The notes: generated by a model from the letters alone, not told the origin. A DNA stretch of 64,000 bases from Phenylobacterium sp. (GCA_020401865.1 JADCAS010000011.1:1-64000), one strand, 5' to 3'. Counted from the first letter of the stretch, positions 16,590 through 26,106 are shown. A program made the numbers and translations.

Positions 16590-17639
16590 TCAGGCTGCGG
16601 GTCGGCCCATCGGGGTCAGGGTGCGGACGGCGGCCTTGTTGGCCTCATGCTGCGCGGCAGGGAGCGGGATCAGTCCACGGTCCTTCAGGTAACCGCCGCG
16701 GCCCGTGGCGGCGTCGGATACGAACTCGGCTACATACTCACGCAGGCCCCTGGTGACGCCCAGATTGGACTTCTTCACGTAGATGAAGAGCGAGCGGGAG
16801 AGGGGGTAGGAGCCATTCGAGATGGACGCCAGGGAGGGCTTCACGCCGTTCACGGGCGCGCCCTTCACCTTGTCCATGTTCTCCTCAAGGAAGGACCAGC
16901 CAAATACGCCGATAGCCCCGGGGGTCTTGGTGAGGGTCTGGACGATGGCGTTATCGTTCTCGCCGGCGTCGATCCAGCCGTCCTTGCGGAGCGGGTGGAC
17001 CATCTCCTTGAAGCGCCTTTCGTCGTTCTCCTTCAGAGCCTTGTTGGCCGGGTACTTCAGCGCGCCCGCCTCGATGGCCAGCTCGACAAAGGCGTCGCGG
17101 GTGCCCGAGGACGGTGGCGGTCCATAGACGAGGATTCGGCTGCGCGGCAGGCCCGAGCCGACCTCGGCCCAGGTCTTGTAGGGGTTGGGGTCATACTTCC
17201 CGTAGCGCAGGACCTTAGAGGCCAGGCCGAGGTAAAGCGCGTTGGTGGAGAAGACGTAGTCGGGGCCGTCCTTGTCCAGCGCCACGACGATGCCGTCGAA
17301 GCCGATCTTCAACTCGATGATGTCCTTCACGCCCTTGGCCGCGCAGGCGTCAAACTCGGAGCGCTTCATCTGACGCGAGGCGGTGGCGATATCCGGGAAG
17401 CCGTCGCCGACGCCCGAGCAGAACAGCTTGATGCCGCCGCCGGTGCCCAGGCTCTCGATCTTGGGCGCCTTCATCCCTGTCTTGCGGGCGAACTGCTCTG
17501 AGACCCGCGTCGCGAAGGGAAACACCGTCGACGACCCGGCGGCCCAGACATAGTCGCGGGCGGCGTGGGCGGGAGCGGCGCCGAGGCCTGCAGCCAGGAC
17601 CAGGCTGGCGGCGGCGACGGGGAGGAAGCGTTGGGTCAT
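16590..17639 (-). CDS. pstS: Phosphate ABC transporter substrate-binding protein
   Basis: A 349-residue PstS-family periplasmic phosphate-binding protein. The signal peptide (VAAASLVLAAGLGAAPAHAA) is followed by AAGSSTVFPFATRVSEQF, the hallmark PstS start, SLGTGGGIKLFCSG, IGFDGIVVALDKDG and GPPPSSGTRDAF, which contribute phosphate ligands. No pstC, pstA or pstB lies beside it; it is an orphan binding protein in a phosphate cluster with a porin and phnCDE. A Pho box at 17731-17748 predicts induction by PhoB when phosphate is scarce. Confidence 0.92.
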   Translation of the reverse strand: MTQRFLPVAAASLVLAAGLGAAPAHAARDYVWAAGSSTVFPFATRVSEQFARKTGMKAPKIESLGTGGGIKLFCSGVGDGFPDIATASRQMKRSEFDACAAKGVKDIIELKIGFDGIVVALDKDGPDYVFSTNALYLGLASKVLRYGKYDPNPYKTWAEVGSGLPRSRILVYGPPPSSGTRDAFVELAIEAGALKYPANKALKENDERRFKEMVHPLRKDGWIDAGENDNAIVQTLTKTPGAIGVFGWSFLEENMDKVKGAPVNGVKPSLASISNGSYPLSRSLFIYVKKSNLGVTRGLREYVAEFVSDAATGRGGYLKDRGLIPLPAAQHEANKAAVRTLTPMGRPAA

Positions 17640-17730
17640 GGGACGGGTCTCCTGGATCGGAAGGTCCCGGTCTTCAGGACGGCCGGGCTGCGCGTGAGCG
17701 AAGACAAGGCTGGCTGTCTAACCGGGTTGT

Positions 17731-17748
17731 GTGACAGTTTGGCGACGG
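17731..17748 (-). promoter_or_regulatory. Pho box upstream of pstS
   Basis: Read on the minus strand, CCGTCGC (17748-17742) and CTGTCAC (17737-17731) are direct half-sites spaced 11 bases apart, as in PhoB-binding Pho boxes. It lies about 92 bases before the pstS start. Confidence 0.6.
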
Positions 17749-17749
17749 C

Positions 17750-18994
17750 TCAGAACTCGTACTGGGCGCGGATCTGGAACTGGCGGATCTCCACGTCAGC
17801 CTGAGGCCGGGCGTAGTCCACCCGGGCCTCGGAGACGTTCAGCATAACACGGTAGCCGGGCTCGGGCCGCCAGACGGCGCCGAGCGTCGCGCCGCGGAAG
17901 TCGCCCGCCCGCCGGGCGGCCAGGACCCCGGCCGGGGTCGCGGCCGAGTCGCGCACATCCGTGAGGTCGGCGAAGTCATATCGGACAAGCAGGTCCAGGG
18001 ACCCCAGGCCGCCCTTCGAAAGGGGACTGCGCACCTTGGGCGCCATGACCAGGGCCCTTTGGGAGTCGTAGCCGCGCACCTCGCCCGTGACATTCCAACC
18101 CGCAAAAGCATAGCCGGCGGTGATGACGGGATCACCGCCTGCGGGGGCGCGGGGACTGCGGTCGACGCGAAGCCGCGCCGTCTCGGCCTGGACCCAGAAG
18201 GGACCAGAAATCCAGGCCGCCTCAAGGGCCGCCGTGGAGTCGCCCTTTGAGAGGGCGCCGGAGCCCAGCCAGTCGCCGGACTTGCCGGCCGAAGTCCCGG
18301 GGCGAGCCGCGTAACTGCGGAGCGCGGCATCCCCGAAGTCGCGGGCCCGGACCCAGCCGCCGAGGTGAAGCCGACCCCCCTCCCCCGCCGGAAGGCTACC
18401 GGCGAACCGGAGGGTCGCGGCCCTGCGGTCCCGGGCGCCCGGCGCGGGCGTTCCGTCGAAATCCAGGCCCAGATTGTTAAAGGTGTCGCCCTGCGCGGCG
18501 AGGGTCGCCACCAGAGCCCCGGCGTTGAGCCGGGCCTGGACGGAGCTCGTGAAGGGGTCGGTGACGAGGTCGCCGAAGGGGCCCCGCTCGAGGAAGGAGA
18601 TCGCCTTGGTGGAGGTCAGGTTTTCGAGCCCTGAGGCCTTGAGGTTGCCGACCGACAGAACGAGGCTGGGGCTTGGCCTGTATTCAAGGGCGGCCTCGTC
18701 CCAGATGAAGGCGTCATTGTTCGAGGCGCCCCCCTCGAACCGGAGGGCGAGACGGTCGCCGAACTTTGCGTCGAGCCCCAGGAAGGCCTGCCGAACGCGA
18801 ACGAGGTCGATCCGGGCCTCAGGCGACCCGGTAGGCGAGACCACCTGGTTGACGGAGTCGACGAGCAGCCGGCCCTTCAGGCGGACCTGGGCGCCGGCGA
18901 TCTCGGCGGCGCCGGCCGCCGCGGGCAGAAACATCAGTCCTGCAAGGGCAAGGACGACGACGCCGGCGACGCGGCGGGAAGATCTGGAAATCAC
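17750..18994 (-). CDS. Phosphate-selective porin, OprO/OprP type
   Basis: A 414-residue outer-membrane porin. The N-terminal signal peptide (VAGVVVLALAGLMFLPAAAG) is followed by OprP-like motifs: LRFEGGASNNDAFIWDEAAL and VLSVGNLKASGLENLTSTKA, then barrel strands ending in the typical C-terminal Phe (QIRAQYEF). These porins conduct phosphate or polyphosphate. I moved the start to the GTG at 18994-18992, which has CGGAGAG before it; the ATG at 19063 would begin only 2 bases after the Pho box, leaving no room for a promoter. It lies between phnCDE and pstS. Confidence 0.85.
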   Translation of the reverse strand: MISRSSRRVAGVVVLALAGLMFLPAAAGAAEIAGAQVRLKGRLLVDSVNQVVSPTGSPEARIDLVRVRQAFLGLDAKFGDRLALRFEGGASNNDAFIWDEAALEYRPSPSLVLSVGNLKASGLENLTSTKAISFLERGPFGDLVTDPFTSSVQARLNAGALVATLAAQGDTFNNLGLDFDGTPAPGARDRRAATLRFAGSLPAGEGGRLHLGGWVRARDFGDAALRSYAARPGTSAGKSGDWLGSGALSKGDSTAALEAAWISGPFWVQAETARLRVDRSPRAPAGGDPVITAGYAFAGWNVTGEVRGYDSQRALVMAPKVRSPLSKGGLGSLDLLVRYDFADLTDVRDSAATPAGVLAARRAGDFRGATLGAVWRPEPGYRVMLNVSEARVDYARPQADVEIRQFQIRAQYEF

Positions 18995-19065
18995 GGAGGC
19001 TCTCCGGGTCGGGGCGGGCGACGCCGGTTTGCGACGCTTTCGTGACGGCTCCCTAGTCCGCATCC

Positions 19066-19094
19066 GTGACAGTTCTATGACATCTCTGCGACAG
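19066..19094 (-). promoter_or_regulatory. Pho box upstream of the OprP-type porin gene
   Basis: On the minus strand three half-sites follow each other every 11 bases: CTGTCGC (19094-19088), ATGTCAT (19083-19077) and CTGTCAC (19072-19066), separated by 4-base spacers. This matches the PhoB-binding consensus well. It stands about 72 bases before the GTG start chosen for the porin. Confidence 0.8.
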
Positions 19095-19133
19095 GCATGA
19101 AGCCAGGCGCCCGCCCTCCGGGAGACTCCGGGG

Positions 19134-19937
19134 TCAGAGCAGCCGGGCGCGGATGGTCTGGCTGAGCAGATCGATCAGGGTCACCGCGACGACGATGACG
19201 ATCGAGATGGCGGCGGTCAGGGAGTAGTTGAAGCTGTTCATGCTGTCGAACAGGATCTGGCCAATGCCGCCGGCGCCGATCAGGCCCAGCACCGTGGCGC
19301 TGCGACTGTTCGATTCGAACCGGTAGAGGGCGTAGGAGGTCCATAGCGGCGCCACCTGGGGGATCACGCCCCAGACGATCTCCTGCAGCCGGGACGCGCC
19401 CGTGGCCCGTACGCCCTCCACAGGGCCCTTGTCGATGGCCTCCACCGCCTCGGCGAACAGCTTGGCGAGCACGCCCCCGGTGTTCAGGGCCAACGCCATG
19501 ACCCCGGCAAAGGGGCCCAGTCCGACGGCGACCAGGAAGGCGGTGCCGATGACCAGGTCCGGCACGGAGCGGATCAGGTCCATAAGCCGGCGCACGGGCA
19601 GCTGGATGAAGGACGGCGTCACATTCCGCGCGCCCAGCAGTCCCATGGGGACGGCGAAGAGGATGGCGAGGCAGGTCCCCCAGATCGCCATCTGGATCGT
19701 CAGCCACATCTTCTCGATGAGGTCGCGCCAGTTGGAGAAATCGGGGTTCACGAAGCCGGAGGCGAACTGCCGCATGTTCTCGGAATTGGAGAACAGCAGC
19801 GGGAACTTGGCGATCTCCGCCGACCCGAAGGAGGAGATCAGAAGGAGGATGATGCCCCCCCAGAGGACGAAGTCGAAGACCTTCTGGCCGAAGGGCTTCG
19901 ACGGCGGGGCGAGGGAGACGGGGGCGACCTGGCTCAT
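19134..19937 (-). CDS. phnE: Phosphonate-type ABC transporter permease
   Basis: A 267-residue inner-membrane permease with about six helices. It carries the PhnE signature regions LMDLIRSVPDLVIGTAFLVA and the EAA-like cytoplasmic loop AIDKGPVEGVRATGASRLQE, then GLIGAGGIGQILFDSMN. With PhnC and PhnD it imports phosphonates, phosphite or another phosphorus compound. It is the last gene of phnC-phnD-phnE, 3 bases after phnD. No C-P lyase genes are in the window, so use as a phosphate or phosphite importer is equally possible. Confidence 0.9.
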   Translation of the reverse strand: MSQVAPVSLAPPSKPFGQKVFDFVLWGGIILLLISSFGSAEIAKFPLLFSNSENMRQFASGFVNPDFSNWRDLIEKMWLTIQMAIWGTCLAILFAVPMGLLGARNVTPSFIQLPVRRLMDLIRSVPDLVIGTAFLVAVGLGPFAGVMALALNTGGVLAKLFAEAVEAIDKGPVEGVRATGASRLQEIVWGVIPQVAPLWTSYALYRFESNSRSATVLGLIGAGGIGQILFDSMNSFNYSLTAAISIVIVVAVTLIDLLSQTIRARLL

Positions 19938-19940
19938 GGA

Positions 19941-20996
19941 TCAGGTCGCATCCGCCGATTGGCCGGTGCGGGCCTGAAGGGCGGCCTCCTCGGCCTTGAC
20001 CCCCTCCAGGGCCTTGCGGGCCTCGGCGATACGGCGGGGATCCCCGCCGCGTTCGGCCTGGAGCAGGTTCTCAGTCGCCTCCATCTCGCGGACCCGCAGG
20101 AGGTGATTGTCGTCAGCCGGCTTGAAGCCGCCAATGGAGATCTTGGCCAGAAGGCCGCGTTGCCGCTCGGGCTCGGGCCCATCGCCCTGGGCGTAGGTCA
20201 GGAAGAACTGGCGCAGCTTTTCCTTGATGGCCGGGTCCAGGTCCTTGCGCCAGACGATGGGGTCCTCGGGCAGTCGCGGAGATGTCCAGACGACCCGGAC
20301 CTTGTCGCCCAGGGTGGGCTCGCCCTTGGCCGCACGCTCGACGTCGCGCTCACGCTGCAGGCGCAGGCTGGTGGAGTTGCCCGTGGCCGCATCCAGGACG
20401 CCGTTGGCGACGCCGACCAGGTTGGTGTTGTGATTGGCCGACTTCAGCGTCTTGAAGCAGGTCTGGATATCGATGCCCTTGGGCGAGAACAGGTAGGTCT
20501 TGGGCGCCAGGGTCCCCGAGGTCGACTTGGCGTCGCCGATCCCGAAGTTCAGCGTCTTGTCGCAGCGGAGGATGTCCTCGAGCGTTGTCTTGCTCTTGGA
20601 CGGGACCAGGATCACGGAGTTGTAGCCGTCGTCGCCGCCCGGGTCGAAGGTCCGGGCGAAGACTTCGCCGTCGGCGCGGCGGATGGCCTCGAGCCCAGAG
20701 AGGTTGGTGAACCAGCCGAAGTGGGTCTGCTTGAACCTCATGGCCTCCACGAGGGCGGTGTAATTGGCGCCGATGTAAGGCTCGATCTTCAACCCCGTGG
20801 CCTTCTCCATGTCGGCGATGATCGGCCGCCAGAAGGTCTCGAGACTGGAGGCGCTCTCAGGCGCCACGATGGAAAACTTCAGGACGCCGCTTGAGCCGTC
20901 GGACGGCGGGGTCGCCTTGGGGGCGCACCCGGCCAGGGCGGCGGCGCCAGCGAAGGTGAGCAGGCTGCGGCGGTTCCATGGGGCCTTGGGGGTCAT
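19941..20996 (-). CDS. phnD: Phosphonate/phosphate-type ABC transporter substrate-binding lipoprotein
   Basis: A 351-residue PhnD-family binding protein. The N-terminus is a lipoprotein signal ([14 protein letters not shown], lipobox LAGC), so it should be anchored in a membrane. Family features are [20 protein letters not shown] and the SKTTLEDI and [13 protein letters not shown] stretches that line the ligand cleft. The start codon overlaps the phnC stop (ATGA, 20993-20996). The exact ligand cannot be told from sequence; its position beside pstS and the OprP-type porin supports a phosphorus compound. Confidence 0.9.
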   Translation of the reverse strand: MTPKAPWNRRSLLTFAGAAALAGCAPKATPPSDGSSGVLKFSIVAPESASSLETFWRPIIADMEKATGLKIEPYIGANYTALVEAMRFKQTHFGWFTNLSGLEAIRRADGEVFARTFDPGGDDGYNSVILVPSKSKTTLEDILRCDKTLNFGIGDAKSTSGTLAPKTYLFSPKGIDIQTCFKTLKSANHNTNLVGVANGVLDAATGNSTSLRLQRERDVERAAKGEPTLGDKVRVVWTSPRLPEDPIVWRKDLDPAIKEKLRQFFLTYAQGDGPEPERQRGLLAKISIGGFKPADDNHLLRVREMEATENLLQAERGGDPRRIAEARKALEGVKAEEAALQARTGQSADAT

Positions 20997-21787
20997 TTCG
21001 GGGCTCCTTCCCAGAAGACGTCCTCGAATTCAGGGCCGTAGATGTCGATCAGCCGGTCCTTGTCCAGGCCTTCGGCGGGTCCGTCATAGACGATGCGACC
21101 GGCCTTGAGGGCCACCACCCGGTCGCAATAGCGCAGGGCGTAGTCCACCTGGTGCAGGGTGACCACCAGGGTCAGACCGTCCGTCCGGTTCAGGTCGCGC
21201 AGAATCTCCATCACCCTGCGGGCCGAGACCGGGTCCAAAGAGGCGACGGGCTCGTCCGCCAGGATGATCTTCGCTCTCTGCACGAGTGCGCGGGCGATCG
21301 CCCCTCGCTGCTGCTGTCCCCCGGACAGGGTGTTGGCCCTCTGCGCCGCATACTCTGCGACTCCGACGCGGGCGAGGGCGGCCATCACCGCGGCGGAGGT
21401 CTCCGAGGGCCAGGCGCCAAGGAGCCCTCGCAGGAAGGGGATGCGGCCCAGCGACCCCAGGGCGACGTTGGTGAACAGAGAGAGGCGGCCGACCAGGTTG
21501 AACTGCTGGAAGATGAACCCGATCCGGATGCGGGCCTCGCGGACGCGTGACGACAACTTGCCGGAGGATTGGACCGGGGCCCCGAACGCCTCGATCACCC
21601 CGGCGCCCGGATCAATCACCTGCAGGCCGGAAATCGATCTCAGGAGGGTGGACTTGCCTGAGCCCGAAGGACCGATCAGGGCGATCATCTCCCCCCGCCG
21701 CACGTCGAGGGAGACGTCATCGAGGGCCCGCCGGGTCCCGAAGGTCCGCGACACGTTCCGGATCGACAGAACCGCTTGCTCGGCCAT
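20993..21787 (-). CDS. phnC: Phosphonate-type ABC transporter ATP-binding protein
   Basis: A 264-residue ABC ATPase with Walker [11 protein letters not shown]-loop FIFQQFNL, signature [16 protein letters not shown], Walker B IILADEP and the switch His in [16 protein letters not shown]. It powers PhnE. The ATG at 21785-21787 is preferred; an upstream start at 21853 would add 22 residues without homology. It is first in the phnCDE operon and divergent from the decarboxylase gene at 22027, with about 240 bases between them in which I see no convincing Pho box. Confidence 0.88.
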   Translation of the reverse strand: MAEQAVLSIRNVSRTFGTRRALDDVSLDVRRGEMIALIGPSGSGKSTLLRSISGLQVIDPGAGVIEAFGAPVQSSGKLSSRVREARIRIGFIFQQFNLVGRLSLFTNVALGSLGRIPFLRGLLGAWPSETSAAVMAALARVGVAEYAAQRANTLSGGQQQRGAIARALVQRAKIILADEPVASLDPVSARRVMEILRDLNRTDGLTLVVTLHQVDYALRYCDRVVALKAGRIVYDGPAEGLDKDRLIDIYGPEFEDVFWEGAPK

Positions 21788-22026
21788 GAGTGGCGTTGTC
21801 CCCGTTTCCGCGAGGGGGTCGCCCGGCGCCCCCATCCGGCCGCTTCTTCGCACGGCGCTACGGCGCTGGTCCAGCCTGCAGCAGAGGGGGACCGGCCGGA
21901 GGCGCGAATTGTCACTTTACACGGGGGGCCTGAAGCCCTAATGCGCTCCGCTCCGGCGGACCCGATGTCCTCAAAAGCGCTGCTAACGCCGGATTGGGTT
22001 CAACAATCCTTTGGGGGTTGCGTGAG

Positions 22027-23280
22027 GTGCAGACGTACCATACGCCCCTGGACCTGGTCCGTGAGCGGTCGCCTGAGCATCCCGTCGCCATTGCGCGGCC
22101 GGCTGCGGCGGCCTTAGCGGCCCACTGGTTCCAGGACAATTTCAAGGGCGACGTCTTCTATGCGGTGAAGGCGAATCCATCTCCGTGGGTCATCAAGGCC
22201 CTCTCGGAGAACGGCGTCTCCGCATTCGATGTGGCCTCGGTTCCCGAGATCGACCTCGTGCGCGCCCATGCGCCCGACGCCCGGCTGGCCTTCATGCACC
22301 CGGTCAAGAGCCGGGCGGCCATCCGCGCCGCCTATTTCGACCATGGGGTGAAGACCTTCGCCCTCGACTCCCACCAGGAGCTCGAGAAGATCCTCGAGAC
22401 GACGCAGGGCGCGCGCGATCTCAACCTGATCGTGCGGCTGGCCGTGCAGACGGAGGGCGCGGCCTATTCCCTGTCCGGCAAGTTCGGCGTGGACCTCTAT
22501 CAGGCCCCGTCCCTGCTTCTGGCCGCCCGCAGGGCGACCCAGGACCTGATGGGCGTGTCCTTCCACGTGGGCAGCCAGTGCATGCGGCCGACCGCCTACA
22601 GCGCGGCCATGGCCCAGGCCTCGCGGGCCCTCGTGCGGGCCGGGGTGCTGGCGGACGTGGTCGATGTCGGCGGGGGCTTCCCCTCCATCTACCCCGGCAT
22701 GACCCCCCCGGCCCTCGAGGACTATTTCGACGCCATCCAGCGCGGCTTCGCCGACATGATGGTGCATGAGACCACCGAGCTCTGGTGCGAGCCCGGCCGG
22801 GCCCTCGTGGCCGAAGCCTCCTCCATCCTGACCTGCGTGGAGCTGCGCAAGGGCGACGCCCTCTACCTGAACGACGGCGCCTACGGCGGCCTGTTCGACG
22901 CGGCGCACGCCCGCTGGCCCTTCCCGGTCAAGGCGATCCGGTCGGCCGGCGGCGAGGTCCGCGAGATGCAGGGACCCCTGAGGCCCTTCCGTTTCTACGG
23001 TCCGACCTGCGACGCGATAGATCACATGCCCGGGCCCTTCTGGCTGCCCGAGGACGTGGGCGAGGGCGACTTCATTGAGATCGGCATGCTGGGCGCCTAC
23101 GGCGTGACCATGGCGACCCGGTTCAACGGCTTCGGGGATATTGACGCCGTGGTCTGCGAGGACGCCCCGGCCGCGTCCATGTTCGGCCTCGCCCGCCGTT
23201 CCATCCCGGCGCCCCGCAGCGAGCTCCAGAACGTGGTCCGCTTCTCCAAGACGCGCGGTCGCAAGCGGCGGAAAAAGTAG
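22027..23280 (+). CDS. Ornithine/lysine decarboxylase, alanine racemase fold
   Basis: A 417-residue fold-type III PLP decarboxylase. It has the Schiff-base Lys in FYAVKANPSPWV, the HVGSQ segment, the glycine loop VDVGGGFPSIYPG, EPGRALVAEA, and the second-subunit active-site Cys and Asp in YGPTCDAIDHM. It converts ornithine (possibly lysine) to putrescine (or cadaverine). I chose the GTG at 22027 (VQTYHTPLDLV), the usual N-terminus. The next gene, an enzyme of the deoxyhypusine synthase family, likely uses the putrescine. Confidence 0.9.
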   Translation: MQTYHTPLDLVRERSPEHPVAIARPAAAALAAHWFQDNFKGDVFYAVKANPSPWVIKALSENGVSAFDVASVPEIDLVRAHAPDARLAFMHPVKSRAAIRAAYFDHGVKTFALDSHQELEKILETTQGARDLNLIVRLAVQTEGAAYSLSGKFGVDLYQAPSLLLAARRATQDLMGVSFHVGSQCMRPTAYSAAMAQASRALVRAGVLADVVDVGGGFPSIYPGMTPPALEDYFDAIQRGFADMMVHETTELWCEPGRALVAEASSILTCVELRKGDALYLNDGAYGGLFDAAHARWPFPVKAIRSAGGEVREMQGPLRPFRFYGPTCDAIDHMPGPFWLPEDVGEGDFIEIGMLGAYGVTMATRFNGFGDIDAVVCEDAPAASMFGLARRSIPAPRSELQNVVRFSKTRGRKRRKK

Positions 23281-23377
23281 TCGCGGGCCGGAAGTCACCC
23301 GGCGCGGTCGGTCGCTCCGTCCCGACCGCGCCCTGTTCCTTCCGACGGGCGCTCACCTCTCCGGAGACCTGAAGAGA

Positions 23378-24439
23378 ATGAACGCTGAGACCCCGAAGAC
23401 CAACCGCAAGGAAGAGCTGCTGTCGACCAAGGTCGAGCACGTGGCCATCGACCAGTATGACGCCCGTCCGGTGATCGACGCCATGCGCGGCATGAGCTTC
23501 ACCAGCCGCGACACCGCCCGCGCCGCCGACATCTGGTCCATGTCCCTCGAGGACGACGACTGTTCCACCTGGCTGACCCTGGCGGGCTCCACCAGCGCCG
23601 GCGGCTGCATGCACATCTACCGGGACATGGTGAAGTACGGGATGATCGACGCCATCGTCTCGACCGGCGCCTCCATCATCGACATGGACTTCTTCGAGGC
23701 CCTCGGCTTCCGCCATTACCAGGCCAAGTCGAACGTCGACGACCGCGACCTGCGGGCGCTCTACATCGACCGTATCTACGACACCTACATCGACGAGGAA
23801 GAGCTCCAGAAGTGCGACGAGGCGATCTACGAGATCGCCAACATGCTGGAGCCCCGTCCCTATTCCAGCCGCGAGTTCATCCTCGAGATGGGGCGCTGGC
23901 TGGCCGCCGGGAATGCGCGCAAGCCGGACTCCCTGATCGAGACCGCCTACCGCGAGGGCGTCCCGATCTTCTGTCCGGCCTTCACCGACTCCTCGGCCGG
24001 CTTCGGCCTGGTCAAGCACCAGGTGGAGCGGATGAAGGCGGGCAAGCCCTACCTGACCATCGATTCCATCGCCGATTTCCGCGAACTGACCGACATCAAG
24101 CTGGCGGCCGGGACCACGGGCCTCTTCATGGTCGGCGGCGGGGTGCCCAAGAACTTCGCCCAGGACACCGTCGTCTGCGCCGAGATCCTTGGCCACGAGG
24201 CCGAGATGCACAAGTACGCCGTCCAGATCACCGTGGCGGACGTGCGGGACGGCGCCTGCTCGTCCTCGACCCTCCAGGAGGCCTGTTCCTGGGGCAAGGT
24301 GGATGTGACCTGGGAGCAGATGGTGTTCGCCGAGGCCAGCACCGTGGTGCCGCTCATCGCCTCCGACGCCTGGCACCGCGGGTCCTGGAAGACCCGCCGC
24401 AAGCGCCGCTGGGCCGACCTGTTCACGAAGGCAGGCTGA
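23378..24439 (+). CDS. Deoxyhypusine synthase-family enzyme, probable homospermidine synthase
   Basis: A 353-residue NAD-dependent enzyme of the deoxyhypusine synthase family. LAGSTSAGG and IVSTGASIIDMDF bind NAD, and the catalytic Lys lies in EACSWGKVDV (Lys307). Bacteria lack eIF5A, and characterised bacterial homologues transfer the aminobutyl group of spermidine to putrescine, giving homospermidine. The ornithine decarboxylase gene 97 bases upstream would supply putrescine, which supports a polyamine role. Start is the ATG at 23378; the longer open frame upstream overlaps the decarboxylase gene and is not real. Confidence 0.87.
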   Translation: MNAETPKTNRKEELLSTKVEHVAIDQYDARPVIDAMRGMSFTSRDTARAADIWSMSLEDDDCSTWLTLAGSTSAGGCMHIYRDMVKYGMIDAIVSTGASIIDMDFFEALGFRHYQAKSNVDDRDLRALYIDRIYDTYIDEEELQKCDEAIYEIANMLEPRPYSSREFILEMGRWLAAGNARKPDSLIETAYREGVPIFCPAFTDSSAGFGLVKHQVERMKAGKPYLTIDSIADFRELTDIKLAAGTTGLFMVGGGVPKNFAQDTVVCAEILGHEAEMHKYAVQITVADVRDGACSSSTLQEACSWGKVDVTWEQMVFAEASTVVPLIASDAWHRGSWKTRRKRRWADLFTKAG

Positions 24440-24463
24440 TCCGGCGCCGGGCGCGGGGGTTAT

Positions 24464-25234
24464 TCAGATCCCCGCGTACCACTCATAGCCGCGGTCCTCC
24501 CAGAAGCCGCCCTTGCCGCCTGAGATGTGGCTGTAGTCGGCGACCGCCTCGATGCGCCGGATGTACTTGGCGTGCTTGTAGCCCAGCTGGCGCTCGACCC
24601 GCAGGCGCACCGGCGCCCCGTGCGCAACGCTGAGCGGCGCCCCGTTCATCTCGTAGGCCAGCAGGGTCTGGGGATGCAGGGCGTCCACCAGGTCGATGCT
24701 CTCGTAATAGCGCCCGTCCTCGCCGGCCTCGGGGTCAAGGGTGTCGAAGCAGTGGAATACCAGGAAGCGCGCCTCGGGCTTCAGCCCCGCCTGGTCGAGG
24801 ACAGGAGCGAGGCGAGCGCCGGTCCAGCGGGCGATGGCGGACCATCCCTCCACGCAGTCATGGCGGGTGACCTGGCTGCGCGAGGGCAGGGCCCGCAGGG
24901 CGGCGAGGTCCAGGGACAGCGGGCGCTCCACCAGGCCATCCACGACAAGGCGGTAGTCCGCGAACCCGCCGGCGGCCAGGGCCCGGTAAGCGGGATCGGC
25001 CGGATCGATGGAGCCGTTGGCGCGGAAGTCGGGGGAGATGGCGCTGTCGGGGTACTCCCGGGCCAGGGTCCGCCGGTCGAAGAGCACCCTATGCAGACCC
25101 AGGTTCAGCCGCTCGGCGCCCCTGAGCCCGGCGCGCACGGCGGGGTCGCCGGCGATCCGGTCGCAGGCCGAGACCAGGGCGGCGACGCCCGCGGCGGCCA
25201 GTCCCCTCAGCCAGGTGCGGCGCGAAGCGGTCAT
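24464..25234 (-). CDS. Tat-exported molybdopterin oxidoreductase (MsrP/sulfite oxidase family)
   Basis: A 256-residue protein of the sulfite-oxidase-fold molybdenum family. The N-terminus has a twin-arginine signal (SRRTWLRGLAAAGVAALVSA). The Mo-ligand Cys is in VTRHDCVEGWS, and AHGAPVRLRVERQLGYKHAK is the conserved C-terminal block. It resembles the MsrP catalytic subunit, but its substrate is unknown. It overlaps the cytochrome b gene by 4 bases (ATGA), so the two probably form a periplasmic oxidoreductase with a membrane electron carrier. The nearby modABC genes would supply molybdate. Confidence 0.88.
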   Translation of the reverse strand: MTASRRTWLRGLAAAGVAALVSACDRIAGDPAVRAGLRGAERLNLGLHRVLFDRRTLAREYPDSAISPDFRANGSIDPADPAYRALAAGGFADYRLVVDGLVERPLSLDLAALRALPSRSQVTRHDCVEGWSAIARWTGARLAPVLDQAGLKPEARFLVFHCFDTLDPEAGEDGRYYESIDLVDALHPQTLLAYEMNGAPLSVAHGAPVRLRVERQLGYKHAKYIRRIEAVADYSHISGGKGGFWEDRGYEWYAGI

Positions 25235-26043
25235 GGTCGGGTCTCCCTTTCGCCCAGCGTCATGCCCCGGAGCCGCCGGAGGGGTTTGTGGAGCAGCAGC
25301 ATGAAGAGATGCGCCCCGATGAAGAGGACGAGGAGGCAGGCGCCCAGGAAATGCGCCGAGCGCGCGGACTGGCGGCCGCCGAAGATATCTCCTGTCCAGG
25401 GGGCCGCCGCATGAACGGCGGGCGACATGGCCAGCCCCGAGACGATCATCGCCGGCAGCACCAGGACCAAGACGCCCAGGTAGGCCAGTCGCTGGAGGAG
25501 GTTGTAGCCGCCAGCCTCCGGCAGGCGCAGGGTCAGGTGAGCGGCGAGGTCGGCCAGCACCGCCCGCGGCGCCAGCATGGCCCGGGTCGGAACCAGGCTG
25601 CGGCGCAGGCGCCCGCCCGCGAGGCCGGTGACCAGGTAGGCGGTCAGACCCAGGCCCAGCCCCCAGGCCGCCGCCAGGTGCCAGTTCCGGCCGGTGGCCA
25701 GGGAGCGGTAGCCGGGCAGGGTCGCCCAGGCGGGAAAGGCGCGCTTCTCGGCCGCCCCCGGAGGACCGGACCAGCCGAGGACGCCCGTCGTGTCGAACTC
25801 GCGCCCGCCGATCCGCAGGTATCCCTGCATGGCCTCGCCCCTCTCCCGCGCGCCGATCTCCATCCAGGGGGAGTCGAATCGCGAGACCTCACCGGTGTAG
25901 AGGGCGGGGTGGGCGTTGAAGATCTGCAGGCCGCTGGGCAGCAGGAGGAAGACCGAGGCGGCGATCAGGGCGTGGGTCAGGCGCGTCCAGGGCCCGGGGC
26001 GCCGGGCCGCTTCGGCGTCTGAACTGGCCGGGTCGGGCGTCAG
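25231..26043 (-). CDS. Cytochrome b561-type membrane subunit, probable CTG start
   Basis: A 270-residue di-haem cytochrome b with four to five helices. Candidate haem ligands are the His in RLTHALIAAS, the His in GRNWHLAAAWGLG, and those in SAHFLGACLLVLFIGAHLF. It should pass quinol electrons to the molybdenum subunit encoded next. No ATG, GTG or TTG exists between the upstream divergent gene and the first helix. CTG at 26043-26041 has GGAGG (26055-26051) exactly 7 bases before it, so I take it as the start. Upstream residues in the open frame would be antisense to the thioesterase gene. Confidence 0.8.
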   Translation of the reverse strand: MTPDPASSDAEAARRPGPWTRLTHALIAASVFLLLPSGLQIFNAHPALYTGEVSRFDSPWMEIGARERGEAMQGYLRIGGREFDTTGVLGWSGPPGAAEKRAFPAWATLPGYRSLATGRNWHLAAAWGLGLGLTAYLVTGLAGGRLRRSLVPTRAMLAPRAVLADLAAHLTLRLPEAGGYNLLQRLAYLGVLVLVLPAMIVSGLAMSPAVHAAAPWTGDIFGGRQSARSAHFLGACLLVLFIGAHLFMLLLHKPLRRLRGMTLGERETRP

Positions 26044-26106
26044 GACGTAACCTCCGGGGAATCGGACGCGGCGCAGGCGCTGCGGGAGTGCGAAGGGACG
26101 AACAGC

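Noticed and set aside
21788..22026. Pho box for the phnCDE operon.
   Set aside because: Only one TGTCAC half-site occurs (about 21910) and it points toward the decarboxylase gene, without a second half-site 11 bases away.
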